64,000 nt of DNA. Origin: Vanilla planifolia (lineage: Eukaryota; Streptophyta; Magnoliopsida; Asparagales; Orchidaceae). Positions 29,901 to 44,650 of this stretch are shown here, in pieces (positions within the stretch are counted from its first letter, which is position 1; each line of letters begins with the position of its first letter). The position numbers and the translations under genes are program-made. The stretch spans positions 1 through 64,000 of the forward strand of contig JAIUJO010000226.1 in the NCBI GenBank assembly GCA_023846275.1, in the 5' to 3' direction. A model generated the notes under the pieces. It ran no database searches, was not told where the DNA came from, and saw only the letters and a program-made list of their open reading frames with translations.

Positions 29901-32900
29901 CACACACTAGCACATAGACATGCACATAATCCTACATAAGCACACACACGCACACACACACACACACACACTAATGTATATGCACATGCATACACACGCA
30001 CAATCACGCATATCTACAGACACACGTACACATATGCACACACATAGAAACATGCACACATGGATGTACACACATACACATAGGCTTACACACACATGTA
30101 CATGCCCACACAGACAACGACACTAGCAAAATGAACATACATGTGCATTCACATATAAGAACCCACACATACTGATTCACATGCAAACACATATGCACGT
30201 GCACATCCATTCACACATGAAAACACACATGCTTACAACCACGCACATGCACAAACATGCCAATAGATACACACATATGCACACATACACAAACTTGCAC
30301 AAACACACACCCACACATACTCATGCCCATGCATGCACACAAATACACATGCACATACATACACACATGCACACACAAATGCTGACGTGCTCATACTCAC
30401 ACACATGTCTGTATGCAAAGATATAAACACACTTGTGCACTCACACATAAACACACACAAACACATACACATATGCATGTGTACATGAACACATACACAC
30501 ATAGACATTAGCACATATAGATACCCACAAGCATATATGCACATACATGTATGCATGAACACACACACATACTTACATGCTCAAGCACACACATGTACAC
30601 ACATGCACATAAACACATGCACATATAAGCATCCAAATGAACACACACAAACATGCTTACATACAACACCCATAGACAAATATGGAGAAACATAAATATG
30701 CACACATATCCATAGGAATAGACACACATAAACACTTGTACCTATGCACACACAAACACACACGTGTATGCACACTCGAGTACCAATGCACATAGGCACA
30801 ATCACATGCACAAATTATATGCACACACATGTACACATGCATACCAAAGCATGCACACACACACACACACATGAGTACCAATGCACGCACATATGCACAC
30901 ATACACACATTCACACTCACATGCATAGGTTTTTGAACACACACTTAAGCGTAAACACATATACACACACACACACATACACCCTTGAACAAACACACAT
31001 AAGCATGCTTACACACATATGCAATCGCACATATCCACACACACACACACGCTCGAACACACACATATGAGCACATCCTCACACATATGCACAAATTTAT
31101 AATCACAAATACTTGCACATGCTCAAAAAAAATACACGCATGCACTCACACACATGCGAACACACTAAGATGCAAACACACACAAACATACAAACATACA
31201 AACTGATACACTGCTGTATGCACACATGCACAAACAAACACTCACAAAAACACATGCACACCTACATCCACACACATGATCACAAACATGCACACACATG
31301 AACATATACTTGCACACACACACAACCATGCACACATATGCACAAACACACACCCACACACATGAACTCAAATACACATGCACATGCAAGCACACATACA
31401 TGCACACACCTAAACATGTGCATGAACTAGCACACATGTATATAGAAGTGCTCACATAAATGCTCCTGCAAACATGCAAATACGTATGCATGTACATACA
31501 TAGACATGCACACATATGCAAACAAACATGTACAATCACACACATGCACATGCACACATGAACACATGAACACACACATGCGAACAATCACAAGCATGCA
31601 GCTACACATAAACATGTGCATGCATGCAACCATAAACATGCATACATGTACACACACTCTCATGTACACATAGGCACACGTGCACAAACAACCACAGAAT
31701 TCCACACTTATGAACACACACAAATGCACAATCACACTTGTGCATGTGTTCACATGGATATACACACACAGACAAAATAACAGGCATAAACATAACCCCA
31801 CACATGCATAGAAATGCACATGCTCACACACACAAACCCGCACACACACACGCACACACATATATGCACCTATACACATGCATACAGACACATGCACACA
31901 CATAGAGACATAATTGTGTAGAAATAAATGAGCATAACAACAAACACAAATGCACACACATGTACAAATGCACTCACACACATAGACGCATTCACAGTGG
32001 AACATAGACACATGCGCACACATGTATGAGAACACGCGCACGTGTGCATGCACACACTCACACATACATATGCATTGCACACACAAACACGCATGCATGC
32101 ATTGCACATGCAAACAAACACAAACATGTGCTCAAGCACATGCACACACACATAGACATGTACAAATACAAATACATGTACAAATAGATACACACTCATA
32201 TGCACCCATATGCACACACATGCATAGACTCATACAACTACACACACGCACATGCACACACATGAACACATGTCCACATACATACATGTGCACGAAAAAA
32301 CATGTGCGGAAGCACACACACGTACATGCATACATAGTCATGCATTTGCACACAAACACATCAACAATAGGACAAACATGCGCCCACATACTCCCATAAG
32401 CAAACAGACACATATGCACGCACACACATACACTCAAAAGCACACAAAGACACACATGTACACATGCACACACATGCACATATAGATACAAACACAAACA
32501 CACTCACACACATACACATAAATACAAGTGCACACATATAGGTACACATGTATGTGCACACACACACACAAACATGCACATAGATGTGCATGTGCAAACT
32601 TGCATACACACATGTACATGCTTACTTATGCACAAATAAGAACACATGCTAGTAGACACAAGGACACACACATCCATGCACACATGCACATACACTCACA
32701 TGTAGACACACATTCGCAATCACACCAATGCACATGCATATACACACACACACATTTGCTCACATGCACATTCACACTTATAAATACAAGTTCACACACA
32801 CATGCACACGAATAGCCACACGAACCCCAACAATGAACACATCTAGAAGGTTGTGTACACACACACACATGCATAAATATTTGTGGGCTTGTGGACTCAT

Positions 32901-34713
32901 ATACACACACTCTCACATTTGTAGGTGCACACCTACATGTGCAAACACATGCATAAACACAAACCTCCACACACTCACACTCATGCACATAGACATACAT
33001 GTAAAGCCCCCATACACACATATGCACATGCACACACATGTACATGTACTTTCATTCACCTACATGTACACACATTTATGCACACAACAACACACACACA
33101 TGCACACACATGCATAATCACACTCTCACATACACACACAGAGGAACATAGATACAAACCATCACACACATGCAAACACAAACACAAGCACACAAGTGGG
33201 CACACACATTTGCACACACATAGATGCACAAAACAAACAAAGACATTCACACATGTACAAATAGACACACACACACACATCTACACACACCTACACATAG
33301 CCACACTCTCACCTAGGCACACATGCAAATGAACACAAGCACCCATGTACACACACCTCATGGGCACACATAAACATGTACACAAACCTACACACATATG
33401 CACACACACACACTCTCACACACAAGCACTCACATGCACACACAGACATGCACTTGGACACACACACACATAAACCACATGGTACAGACAGATAAGCACC
33501 AATACACATGTGCATACTTGTATGTACACACACAACTACACATATGCACTTGCACACACACATGCCCACATGCACAAATACACACATGCACACATAGACA
33601 AACAAACATAGTCATGTAAGTACACTAACAAATGTATGGACACATGCATAAGAAAATACACACACACACATATGAACACATCCATAGATACACGCACACA
33701 AACATGCACACACATATATACAAGCTTGCACATGCACATTCACTCACATGGATATGCATGTACACCTACACAGATACATATTGACACACATAGCACACTC
33801 ACACACATACGCCAGCATTCATGCACAATAGACACACCAACAAACACGCATGCACACATACACACATGTATACACAAATACACACACACATGGATGGATG
33901 GTTGCACGCTCACACACCATGCACAAATGCACGTACCATACATGCACATCCATAAGAGCACATGTCAACATCAATGCATAACACAAGTCCACATAGGCAC
34001 ACTAGCACACATACATGCACATACACACACATGCGCCTACCTACACACATACAAATACATATGCACATACACGCACATGCACATGCACACATAAGCACAT
34101 GCATAAGTACACTCACATTTATATACACCTGTATGTCTCATAGAGATGCATGCACATAGGAATACACACATGCATTAAAACACACACATATCCACGAGCA
34201 CATACACATGCACATGTATGCACAAATACTGACACATATACACACATGTGCACACATATATATGCATATGCACATTCACACATGCATGCATTGACATAGA
34301 AATACACTTGCAAATATATACACAAACACACCCATATTCACTCACACACATATAGATACACAAATGCCCAAACACACATGTGTGCATGCACACACACACA
34401 AAAACACACACATGCTCATATGCAAGCACACATGCACATACATATGCAGCACACACAAGCACATGAACACACACATACACATACCCACATGCACACACAC
34501 ACACACATGCATGTACAGACTCCTACACACACTTTCACACATATGCATAGATATGCACATGCACACACACACACGCACACACATACACACAGTTTGACAT
34601 GCACTCACACATGCACACACACATGCGCAAACAAGCACTTATGACACACAAACACATGCATACACATATGCATATACACAGATGCACATACACACATGCA
34701 CATCACACATGCA

Positions 34714-34754
34714 TCTTCTTCTTCTTCTTCTTCTTCTTATTCCTCTTCTTCTTC
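34714..34754. repeat. Short polypyrimidine (CTT)n tract in copy 1
   Basis: About 41 bases of almost pure pyrimidine, mostly CTT, with a single A. It is bounded by CACATGCAT before and AAAAAATGCACATGAACAC after. Its counterpart in copy 2 is nearly three times longer. Confidence 0.95.
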
Positions 34755-35845
34755 AAAAAATGCACATGAACACACACACACACAAATATACAAAAATGCA
34801 CACGCACATTCACATGCATAAGCATATATGCTCATACACATGCACACATGCATGCACACAACACACACATGCAACATGCATGTAGACACGTGCAAAAGCA
34901 CATGCACATATATACACAAAAATACACACATGCACATGCACTCATACACGCATATGTTCACTCACGTGCAAATGCAAGCATGCACTTGTATACTCACATA
35001 TGCATGCACACACACATGCACAAGTGTATGCACACAAATTTATGCAAACTTGCATAAACATACATATGCACACAGAGACTTGCACACACAAATGTATACA
35101 CATGACAACATAGGTGCACACATACAAAGATAAGCATGCACAAACACACTAATATACATAAATGCATGCACACACACACACACACCAACAACATGACCCA
35201 CACACAATTACACACAAACACACAACACCCAAGTTTGCAAGCACACACTCAAGAACACTTATGCACTTGCAAACACACACACAAACACACATACAGACAA
35301 ATACACATTTGCATGCACCCACACACACACATTCACAATGCGCATGCACACATGCATGCGCACATGGAGATGCACACACTCACACAGGAATACACTCAGA
35401 TGCACATACACACAGAATTACATATGCACATATGCACACACACATACAATGTGCATGCATGCATGCACACATGTTCAAAGATAGTACATGCACATCCACA
35501 CAAATAAATGAACACACATGCACATATGCATGCACCATGTACACACATGTGTGTGTGTTCACATAGGCACACACACACCCACATGCCCAAACACACACAA
35601 GCATTAATGCACTCACTTACACACATATTAGCATGCCTACACTCACACACACAGGCATGCATACAAGTAGGCACTCACACAAACACGAACATTGACACCA
35701 TCACACACACATGCATTTGTGCATGCACATAAACTTATAAACCTACACAGACATGCACACACTCACGAACATTCTTGAGCTTGCACACATGACATACACG
35801 TAGACACAAACACACATGCATGCACATACTTACACACATGCATCT

Positions 35846-35885
35846 GCATAGCCACACATACACATGCATAGCCACACATACACAT
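35846..35885. repeat. Perfect 20-bp tandem duplication
   Basis: GCATAGCCACACATACACAT occurs twice in direct succession (35,846-35,865 and 35,866-35,885). The equivalent place in copy 2 (40,141) has one copy, so this duplication arose after the 4.3 kb units separated, or one copy was lost. Confidence 0.95.
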
Positions 35886-37112
35886 GCACCCCTACCCCAC
35901 ACAGATGCACAAAAGTGTGCATAGATGCTCATATGCACAAGTATGTACATGCACAAACACAAGCATACCTACAAACACACATAAGCATACACACAAATAT
36001 ACATGCACAAACACATAGACTAACACACTAACACAATAAAACAGCCGCTCCAACACATATGTCCATACATATGTATAGAACAAACACTTGCACACTCATA
36101 TGTGCACACACACACAAAAATGCAAAAAAATGCTCATATACATGCATGCATATGCACACACACACACATGCATGCACACACAAACACAAACACTCATGTA
36201 GATACAAATGTTTGTGTTGACAAACTCACATGAACACACACCCAAAAGCAAACGTGTATACACCCACAAACACACATAGGCACACACACACACACATACA
36301 CTCACCCACACATATGCATGCACGCACACACACATACACACATGCACACATAACTACACATACACAAACTCATGCAAGTACATGTATGAACACGCATACA
36401 CATTTGGATGCTGAAATTTTCACAAGTAGGCAAACACACTTACATGCAAACATGTACAGACACAATCACATGAACACACATAAATGACCATGGAAACACA
36501 TGTACACATATGCACACAGATTCACATGTGTACATAGGCACCCATGAACATGTGTGCACTCCTACACACACACAAAAAGCTACACACATCTATATAAGCA
36601 TACATGCACACTCACAGTCCTACACCCACAAACAAGCATATATACACACTTGCACACACATGTGCATGCAAACACAGACATACATGTATGCATGCATGCA
36701 TACATAAATACACACCTATGCACACATGTGCACCCATGAACACACACATATAAACACATGCATAGACATGCACTCACACAAACACATACACATGTAAATG
36801 AACACAAAAAGGAAAATATAGAGGGCACACAAATGCACATGCACACACAAACCAATACATACACACAATCACACTCACAATCACACACGCATGTGCACAC
36901 ACACATAAACACACACAATAATAAGCATATTCTTGCACATGCACTTTCAACCACACATGCACATACATTAAACACACACAAGTGTGCACATGTGGTCACA
37001 TACCCACATATACACATTCTCACATAAGCTTGCCAACATGTATACATGCACACATAGACATTATACATGCACAAAAACACACACACATGTGTACGCTCAC
37101 ATACACACACAC

Positions 37113-40100
37113 ATGAATAGCCACACTCACCCACAAAAATGAACACATCCACATGCTTGTGTACATACACACTCACATGCGTACATATTTGTGGGCTTTT
37201 GCACTCACATGCACACATTCACATATGTAGCTGCACACCTACATGCACAAACACATGCATAAACACAAACCTCTGCACACTCACACTCTCGTACATAGAT
37301 GTACATGTAAACCCACATAGACACACATATACACCAGCACACACACCTGCACATGTACTTACACACACCTACACGTACACACACTTATGCACAACACACA
37401 TATGCACACACATGCAAAAAAAATACTCATACGCACACAGACATAAAGGAGCATAGATATGGACCATCACAAGCATGCAAACATAAACACAAGCACACAT
37501 GCATGCAAGTGGGTAGACTCACATGCACACACATGCATGCATGGAAATGCATGTGTGTGGGAACACACACATAGATGCACAAAACAAACAAACACATTCA
37601 CATGTACAAATAGACACACACACATATGCATGCATATACACATGCACATCCACACACACACCCACACATAGCCACACACTCACCTAGGTACACATGTAAA
37701 TGAACATAAGTAACCATGCACACACATCACACAGGCACACACAAACATGTACACAAACCTACACACATATACAAACACACACAAGCACACACACACACAC
37801 ATGTCCACATGCACAAATACATACATGCACATAGAATACAAACATAGTCATGCAAGCACACTAGCAAATGCATGGATGCATGCATAAGCAAACACACACA
37901 CATATAGATACACATTTACACACAAACACACATTCATGCACACACACACACACACGTGCACAGCCATACATATAAGCTTATAAAAACACATACACATTCA
38001 GTGACACACATATGCAAGCACACCAACACAAATACGTATAGACACACATAACACACTCACACACTTACATGCATGCATAAAGAGACACAAAAACATACAC
38101 ACAAAAAAAGAAACATGCACACATACACACATGTATACATACACACACACATGGATGGTTGCAAGCTCACACACCATGCACAAATACACGTAACCATACC
38201 TGCACATCAATAAGAACACATGTGCACATCGATGCATAACACGTCCACACAAATAGACAAGCACATATACACACATATACATACAAACATTCACCTACCT
38301 ACACACATAGACATACATATGCACACACATGCACATGCACAAATAAGCACATGCATAGGCACACCCACATTTATATGCACATGTATAGTCTTATAGACAT
38401 GCATACACATAGGAATACACACATGCATAAAAACACACACATATATACACGGACACACACACATGCACACACAAGAATAAATGCTGACACACACATGCAC
38501 ACATGTGCACACACATATATGCCTATGAACATTCAAACATGCATGCATCAACACAGAACTACACTCACATATGTACACACAAACATGCACATACACACTT
38601 ACACACACGTAGATACAGACATACACATATGCACACACATGCACAAGCATGCACGTGTGCATGCACACACACACAAAAACACACACATGCTCATATGCAA
38701 GCACACATGCACACACATGCACATAGATATGCAAGCATACAAAAGCACATGAACACACACACACACACACAGCCACATGCACAAACACACACACTGCTAC
38801 ACACATGTGTACACATATACACAGATATGCACATGCACACACATTCATTGAAAAATAACATGCACACACATGTGCATGCACACGCATACACACATACACA
38901 CAGGTCGACATGCACTCATATATGAACACACACATGAACAAACAAGCACATATGACACAAAGACACATGCATCTTCTTTTTTTTTTTCTTCTTCTTCTTC
39001 TATTTCTTCTTCTTCTTCTAATTCTTTTTCTTCTTTTAATTCTCCTTCTTCTTCTTCTTCTTCCTCTTCCTCTTCTTCTTCAAAAAGCACATGAACACAC
39101 ACACACATGCACACACACATGCACACATATGTGCACACACATGCATGCATAAAACACACACATGCAACATGTATTTAGACATGTGCAAAAGCACATGCAT
39201 ATATACACACAAAAATACACACATGTACATGCACACACATAAACAAACACACGCACACATGCACTCATATATGCATAAGCACACATGTGAAAATGCAAAC
39301 GTGCACATGTATACTGGCATATGGACACAGACATGCACAAGCACATGCACACAAACCTACGAACAACTGCATAAAAATACATACACACACAGACACTTGC
39401 ACACATAGATGTTTGCACATAACCACAAAGTGCATGCACATACAAAGATAAGCATGCACACACACACACACACACACACTGATGTACCTAAATGCATTCA
39501 CACAAGCACCAACAACATGACCCACACACAGTCACACACACACACACACAACACACATGTTCACAAGCACACATTGAAGAACACTCACACAAACACACAT
39601 ATAGACAAGCACACACACGCATGCACCCACACACACACACATTAACACATGCACACGCACATGCATACACACATGGAGATGTACACACACAAAAATACAC
39701 TCAAATGCACATGCACACCAACTTACATATTTAACAAATGCACACACACATACATTTCTGCTTGCATGCATGCACACATGTGCAATGATAATGTATGCAC
39801 ACACACAAACACATAAAAACACAAATGCATATGTGCACACACCATATGCACACATGTGTATGTGTCTACAAGCACACACACACATGTACTAATGCACTCG
39901 CTTACACACACATTGGCATGCCTACACTCACACACACATGCATGTACACAAGGAGGCACACACACAAACACTAAAATAGACACTCTCATGCACATTCTCA
40001 CACATATGCATTTATGTACACCTATAAACACATAAACCTACACACATGCATGCACACTAACATTTTTTAGCATGCACACATGACATACAAGTAGACATAA

Positions 40101-41400
40101 ACACACATGCACACACACACACACTTACACACATGCATATGCATAGCCACACATATACATGCACCCCCACCCCACACATGGATTTACAAAAGTATGCACT
40201 CATGCTCATATGCATAAGTATGTACATGCACAAACACAAGGACACATACAAACACATATAAGCATACACACAAATGCAAATGCACACACACATAGGCCCA
40301 CCTCTCACACAACAACACACCCATGTGAGCACATATGTCCATACATATGTATAACACAAACACTTGCACACTCATATGTGCACACACATAAATGTACAAA
40401 CATGCTCACATACACACATGCATATACATGCACACATGCATGAACATGCAAACAAAAACACTCATGTACACACAAACGTTTGTGTGGAAAACCACACATG
40501 AATACACACCAAAATGTACATATGCATGCACCCACAAAACACACAAGAACACACACACATACATGCACCCACACACTTGCATGCACACACACACATATAT
40601 ATACACATATGCACACACAATTATACATACACACAAACTCACACAAGTGCATGTATGCACACACATACACATTGGATGCTGACATTTGCACAAGTAGGCA
40701 CACAAACGTACATGCAAACATGCATAGACACAAACACATGAACACACATAAATGACCATGCAAACACATGGACACACAAGCACACATATTCACAAGTTTA
40801 CATAGACGCCCATGCACATGTGTGCACTCCTACACACTTGCACACACAAACCTACACATGCAAATGCAAGCATGCATGCACACTCACACTCACACTCTCA
40901 CACCCACAAACATGTAGATATACACACATGCACACACACACATGCATGCATGCAATCATAAACACACATGTGTGTATGCATGTATACATAAACACACACC
41001 ATTACACACATGTGCACCCATGAACACACATGCATACAAACTTATGCACATGCACATGCATACACATGCACTCACACAAACACATACGCACACATGTGAA
41101 GGAACACAAAAAGGAAAATGTAGAGGACACACAAATGCACATGCACACAGACAAACAAATGCACATAGTCACACTCACAGATGCACACACATGTGCACAC
41201 ACACATATACACATGCACAATAGCAAGCATATTCTTGCAAATGCACTTACACACACATGCACATACACTCAGCACACACAAGTGTGCATATGTAGTCATG
41301 TACACACATATACACACACTCATATAAGCATGCCAACAAGTATACATGCACATATAGACATTATACATACACAAATAAACACAAACATGGATGCACTCAC
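37113..41400. repeat. Higher-order array unit, copy 2 (about 4.3 kb)
   Basis: Direct tandem copy of 32,808-37,112, starting near GAATAGCCACACTCACCC at 37,114. Anchors are given under copy 1. The end is near the block CAACAAGTATACATGCACATATAGACATT..., which matches the end of copy 1 (about 37,035-37,075). Similarity between the copies is obvious by eye in the rare-word segments but broken by many substitutions and small indels, so the duplication is not very recent. Confidence 0.88.
38972..39081. repeat. Expanded polypyrimidine (CTT/T)n tract in copy 2
   Basis: About 110 bases of nearly pure pyrimidine: CTT repeats, a run of T and a few single A or AA interruptions. It sits at the position of the 41-base tract in copy 1 and has the same flanks (CACATGCAT before, AAAAAGCACATGAACAC after). 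Long homopyrimidine-homopurine DNA can form intramolecular triplexes. Open frames across it (poly-Ser or poly-Glu) are not genes. Confidence 0.95.
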
Positions 41401-41456
41401 ATACAAATGTATACATACACATACACATGTACACACAAATGCTTACTTGCATACAT

Positions 41457-41494
<38 letters not shown>

Positions 41495-42950
41495 ATCGAC
41501 ACATGCAATCACACACACACATGCACACACACACAAACAGACACACACACACACGCACATGCACATGCACAACCATACAATCATACCCATGCACATACAC
41601 ACGCATATACACACACAAACACAAAAGCACACATGCACACATGCATCTATGCACACATGCACACATGTACACATGCATACACACGCACACATACACATGT
41701 ATGCATCCACATACACATGGATTCACACACATACAAACATAGACACATACGCACACAAAATCACACACACACACACACACACACGTATATGCAGGCATGC
41801 ATGCACATATCCATGCATAAGCATAGACACTCACATGCATATACACATGCACAAATTCACATGGACTCGAAAACACATAGACACAGTTTATAACACACAC
41901 ATGTACATTCATGCACAAATGTATACCAGCATACACATGCACAATCGCAAACAAAATGCACACACATGTAGGCATATAAACACACATTAATACGAACACA
42001 CACAAACATGCTCACACACATACTCTTGCATATACACATGCACATGCTCTTACACAACGACATACGTAGACAAATGCATGCACGCATGCAGATGCACACA
42101 CACACATGCACGTGCACAAACACACATGAGCATAAATACATATGCATAGACCAAGGCACATGCCTATAGGAACATTCGCATGCGATAATGCTTTAACACA
42201 CACACAAGCACCTATGCACACACATATACCTGCACACACACACATGCACACATTATGCACACATTATGCACACACAAACACAAGCACACATGCGCATGTG
42301 TATACGTACTACCATGCACTAGCACATGCATGCACACGCACACAAACACACTTAGATGCACACACACATGCACACGCACACCCGCACACTTACACATACT
42401 CACACATTTAATCACACACTCTCATGCATAGACATAAACACACACACAAACACACATAGGTGCGCACATGTTTAGATAATGACACATGCAAACACACATG
42501 TATACAATCTACCATAAACATATTACCACACAATGTACACATATACACTCACATGCACACACATGTATACATACATGCACATTGACACACACATATGTAC
42601 ATACACACATAAAACACAGACACATGCACAGATAGATAGATATTCACACATAAATACATGCACACCAACACATATTGACATGCAAGCACATGCATGCACA
42701 CAAAAGCATACAAACACACACATGTAAACTCACACTTATAGAAGCACAACCTCATAAGTACACTAATGTGGGCACAAGCACATGCACTTTCACTCAAATG
42801 CACACACACACATGCACTCGAATGCACATATACATGCACACACACACACATACACATACACTCATGCACTGACAAACATGCATAGATATCCATAAGCACA
42901 TGCAAACACACTCACATGCACACACATGTCCTTACATGCATGCATAGAAA
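41401..42950. repeat. Segment downstream of copy 2 matching 18.4-20.4 kb
   Basis: This is the partner of the segment at 18,441-20,400; see that entry for anchors at 42,507 and 42,863. It also includes a long pure CA run near 41,465-41,490. Confidence 0.6.
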
Positions 42951-43228
42951 GATACACACATCCATGCATGCAAATACAAGCACACACACACACACACACA
43001 CATGAGTGCACAAGCACATGCATGTAAACATTTGCACACACACACACTTGTACATGCACACAAACATGTGCACGCACACACACACATGTACATGTCTATG
43101 CACAGATGCAAACATGCACACAAATACATGCACTTTGATAAATGTATGCACATCCATACCCGAGCACATGCATTCATGTGGAGAAAAACATAACAAACAT
43201 AAAATAGTCAGCACACACACATATAGAC

Positions 43229-43285
43229 ACACATGTGTGTGCACACATGCACACACACACGTGTGTGCACACATGCACACACACA
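43229..43285. repeat. Short tandem duplication with mixed polarity
   Basis: TGTGTGCACACATGCACAC occurs twice in a row, each copy followed by a short CA run. Each copy carries a small TG-to-CA foldback (TGTGTGCACACA). Confidence 0.85.
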
Positions 43286-44400
43286 CAAACATGCACAAAC
43301 ATGCAGGAAAACATATGCACCATATACTCACTTGCACACTTGCTAATGCATGTTTGAACATAGGCACGACATGTAGACATGTATGCACAAAAAATACACA
43401 CATGTAGGAACGTATGTGCATGCATGTACAAACACATGCATTGATACACACTTATACACACACCACAAAGTTGCACATGCATGCATATACACCCACACAT
43501 GTGCATGCACAAGAACATGCACACACATAAGCATAAGCAAAAACACACACACATAGACAAGCACCCACATGTAGTTGCATGCAATTGCATGATCCTACAT
43601 GCCACATAAATAGACACATTTAGGTACACATACATTAAGGCACACACACATGCAAACACACAGGCATGCATGAATATTCATGTAGGCACACAAACACACC
43701 CACTCACCTATGAGCACACACACATACACATACACATAGACATAAGCAGATACATAATAGCATATGCACATAACAGATATACACATATATCCACATGCAC
43801 ACATGCATAAATGAACAAACATAAACACATGCATTTATACACACATATAAAAACATGTACAGACACACATGCATAAAGTTACATGCTTAAACTCACACAC
43901 ACACACACATATACACACATGTGTGTGCATGTAGGTGCATATGTTCATGCACACACCCACACAAATACAAACACACATACATGCACACATGCACACTTAC
44001 GCACACACACACACACACATTCATATGTACTCACATGCACACACACACACAAATGTGCCTACACTTGCACACACATGGACACTCATACATATGCATTTGC
44101 ATATGCAAACATATAGACAAAAAAACACCACATAGATTTTTGCAATGCACACTCATGCATGTGCACACACATACAAACCTATACACACTCTCTCACACAC
44201 ACAAATACATAAATATGTAGAACCACAGAACTAAACACATGTACATGAATGCATGACACAACTATATATACACACATGCACACACATGCATGTACACACA
44301 CACACATACTCACACCCACACATAGAAACATGTACATGCAAACACATGGTCACACAAACATAAGTATACATGCACACGTGCAAACACACACAAATAAGAA

Positions 44401-44650
44401 CAATATCTTGATCATCATCACTATCCATTTAGCTTTTGGAACTAATAATCAAGATAATATTTTATTTTGATTAGATCTAGACCCTTCAATGGTCATTCTA
44501 ATTGGATAGTTTAAAATTAGACATGGTTGCATTTCATTTTTTGCTTTCATCTCTTGTAATGGCTAGCTTTCAAAAAAGCTAATTCTATCCATTAGAATAG
44601 TCATTTCGGGATGTTTTTTATTTTTACTACAAATAGAAATCATTTATTTG
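44401..44650. other. AT-rich foldback segment between CA array and LTR
   Basis: The CA array stops at about 44,400 and AT-rich sequence begins. Inverted repeats are AATATCTTGAT (44,402-44,412) with ATCAAGATAATATT (44,448-44,461), TCATTCTAATTGGATAG (44,493-44,509) with CTATCCATTAGAATAGTCAT (44,585-44,604), and a perfect hairpin TAGCTTT-CAAA-AAAGCTA (44,564-44,581). It occupies the place where the first 200 bp of the 5' LTR should be, but I could not align it to the 3' LTR. It may be a diverged LTR end, or a separate foldback element joined at the LTR truncation. Confidence 0.55.

Larger units (their letters stand above)
32808..37112. repeat. Higher-order array unit, copy 1 (about 4.3 kb)
   Basis: This unit is repeated head-to-tail by copy 2. 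It starts near GAATAGCCACACGAACCCC at 32,810. Ordered anchors shared with copy 2 are a TTTGTGGGCTT block (32,880 and 37,189), a CTT tract (34,714 and 38,972), CACCAACAACATGACCCAC (35,183 and 39,507), a CCCACACCCC-like block (about 35,880 and 40,160), GGATGCTGA followed by CACAAGTAGGC (36,407 and 40,674) and AAAAAGGAAAAT (36,807 and 41,108). The shared order and the steady offset of 4.26-4.32 kb make this a clear tandem duplication. Confidence 0.88.
9472..44400. repeat. Main degenerate CA-type array, C/A-rich on + strand (block 3)
   Basis: About 35 kb of C/A-rich, largely alternating purine-pyrimidine sequence with frequent CATGCA and ATATGCA steps and very few CG dinucleotides. A hand count of 24,481-24,540 gives 23 A, 20 C, 11 T and 6 G. 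Most of it looks like a random mix of CA and ATG steps, but some odd words recur at long distance and reveal duplicated segments, listed separately. All open frames, including the longest (about 330 codons on the - strand near 20,084-21,073), are low-complexity products of a stop-poor repeat. No gene is seen. Confidence 0.93.

Noticed and set aside
38972-39081. Poly-Ser or poly-Glu coding potential across the CTT tract
   Set aside because: Produced by a simple trinucleotide tract; the shorter copy at 34,714-34,754 shows length instability without any coding constraint.
1-44400. CRISPR-like array of short repeats and spacers
   Set aside because: No constant repeat alternating with unique spacers; the sequence is a dinucleotide-derived eukaryotic array next to a plant-type retroelement.
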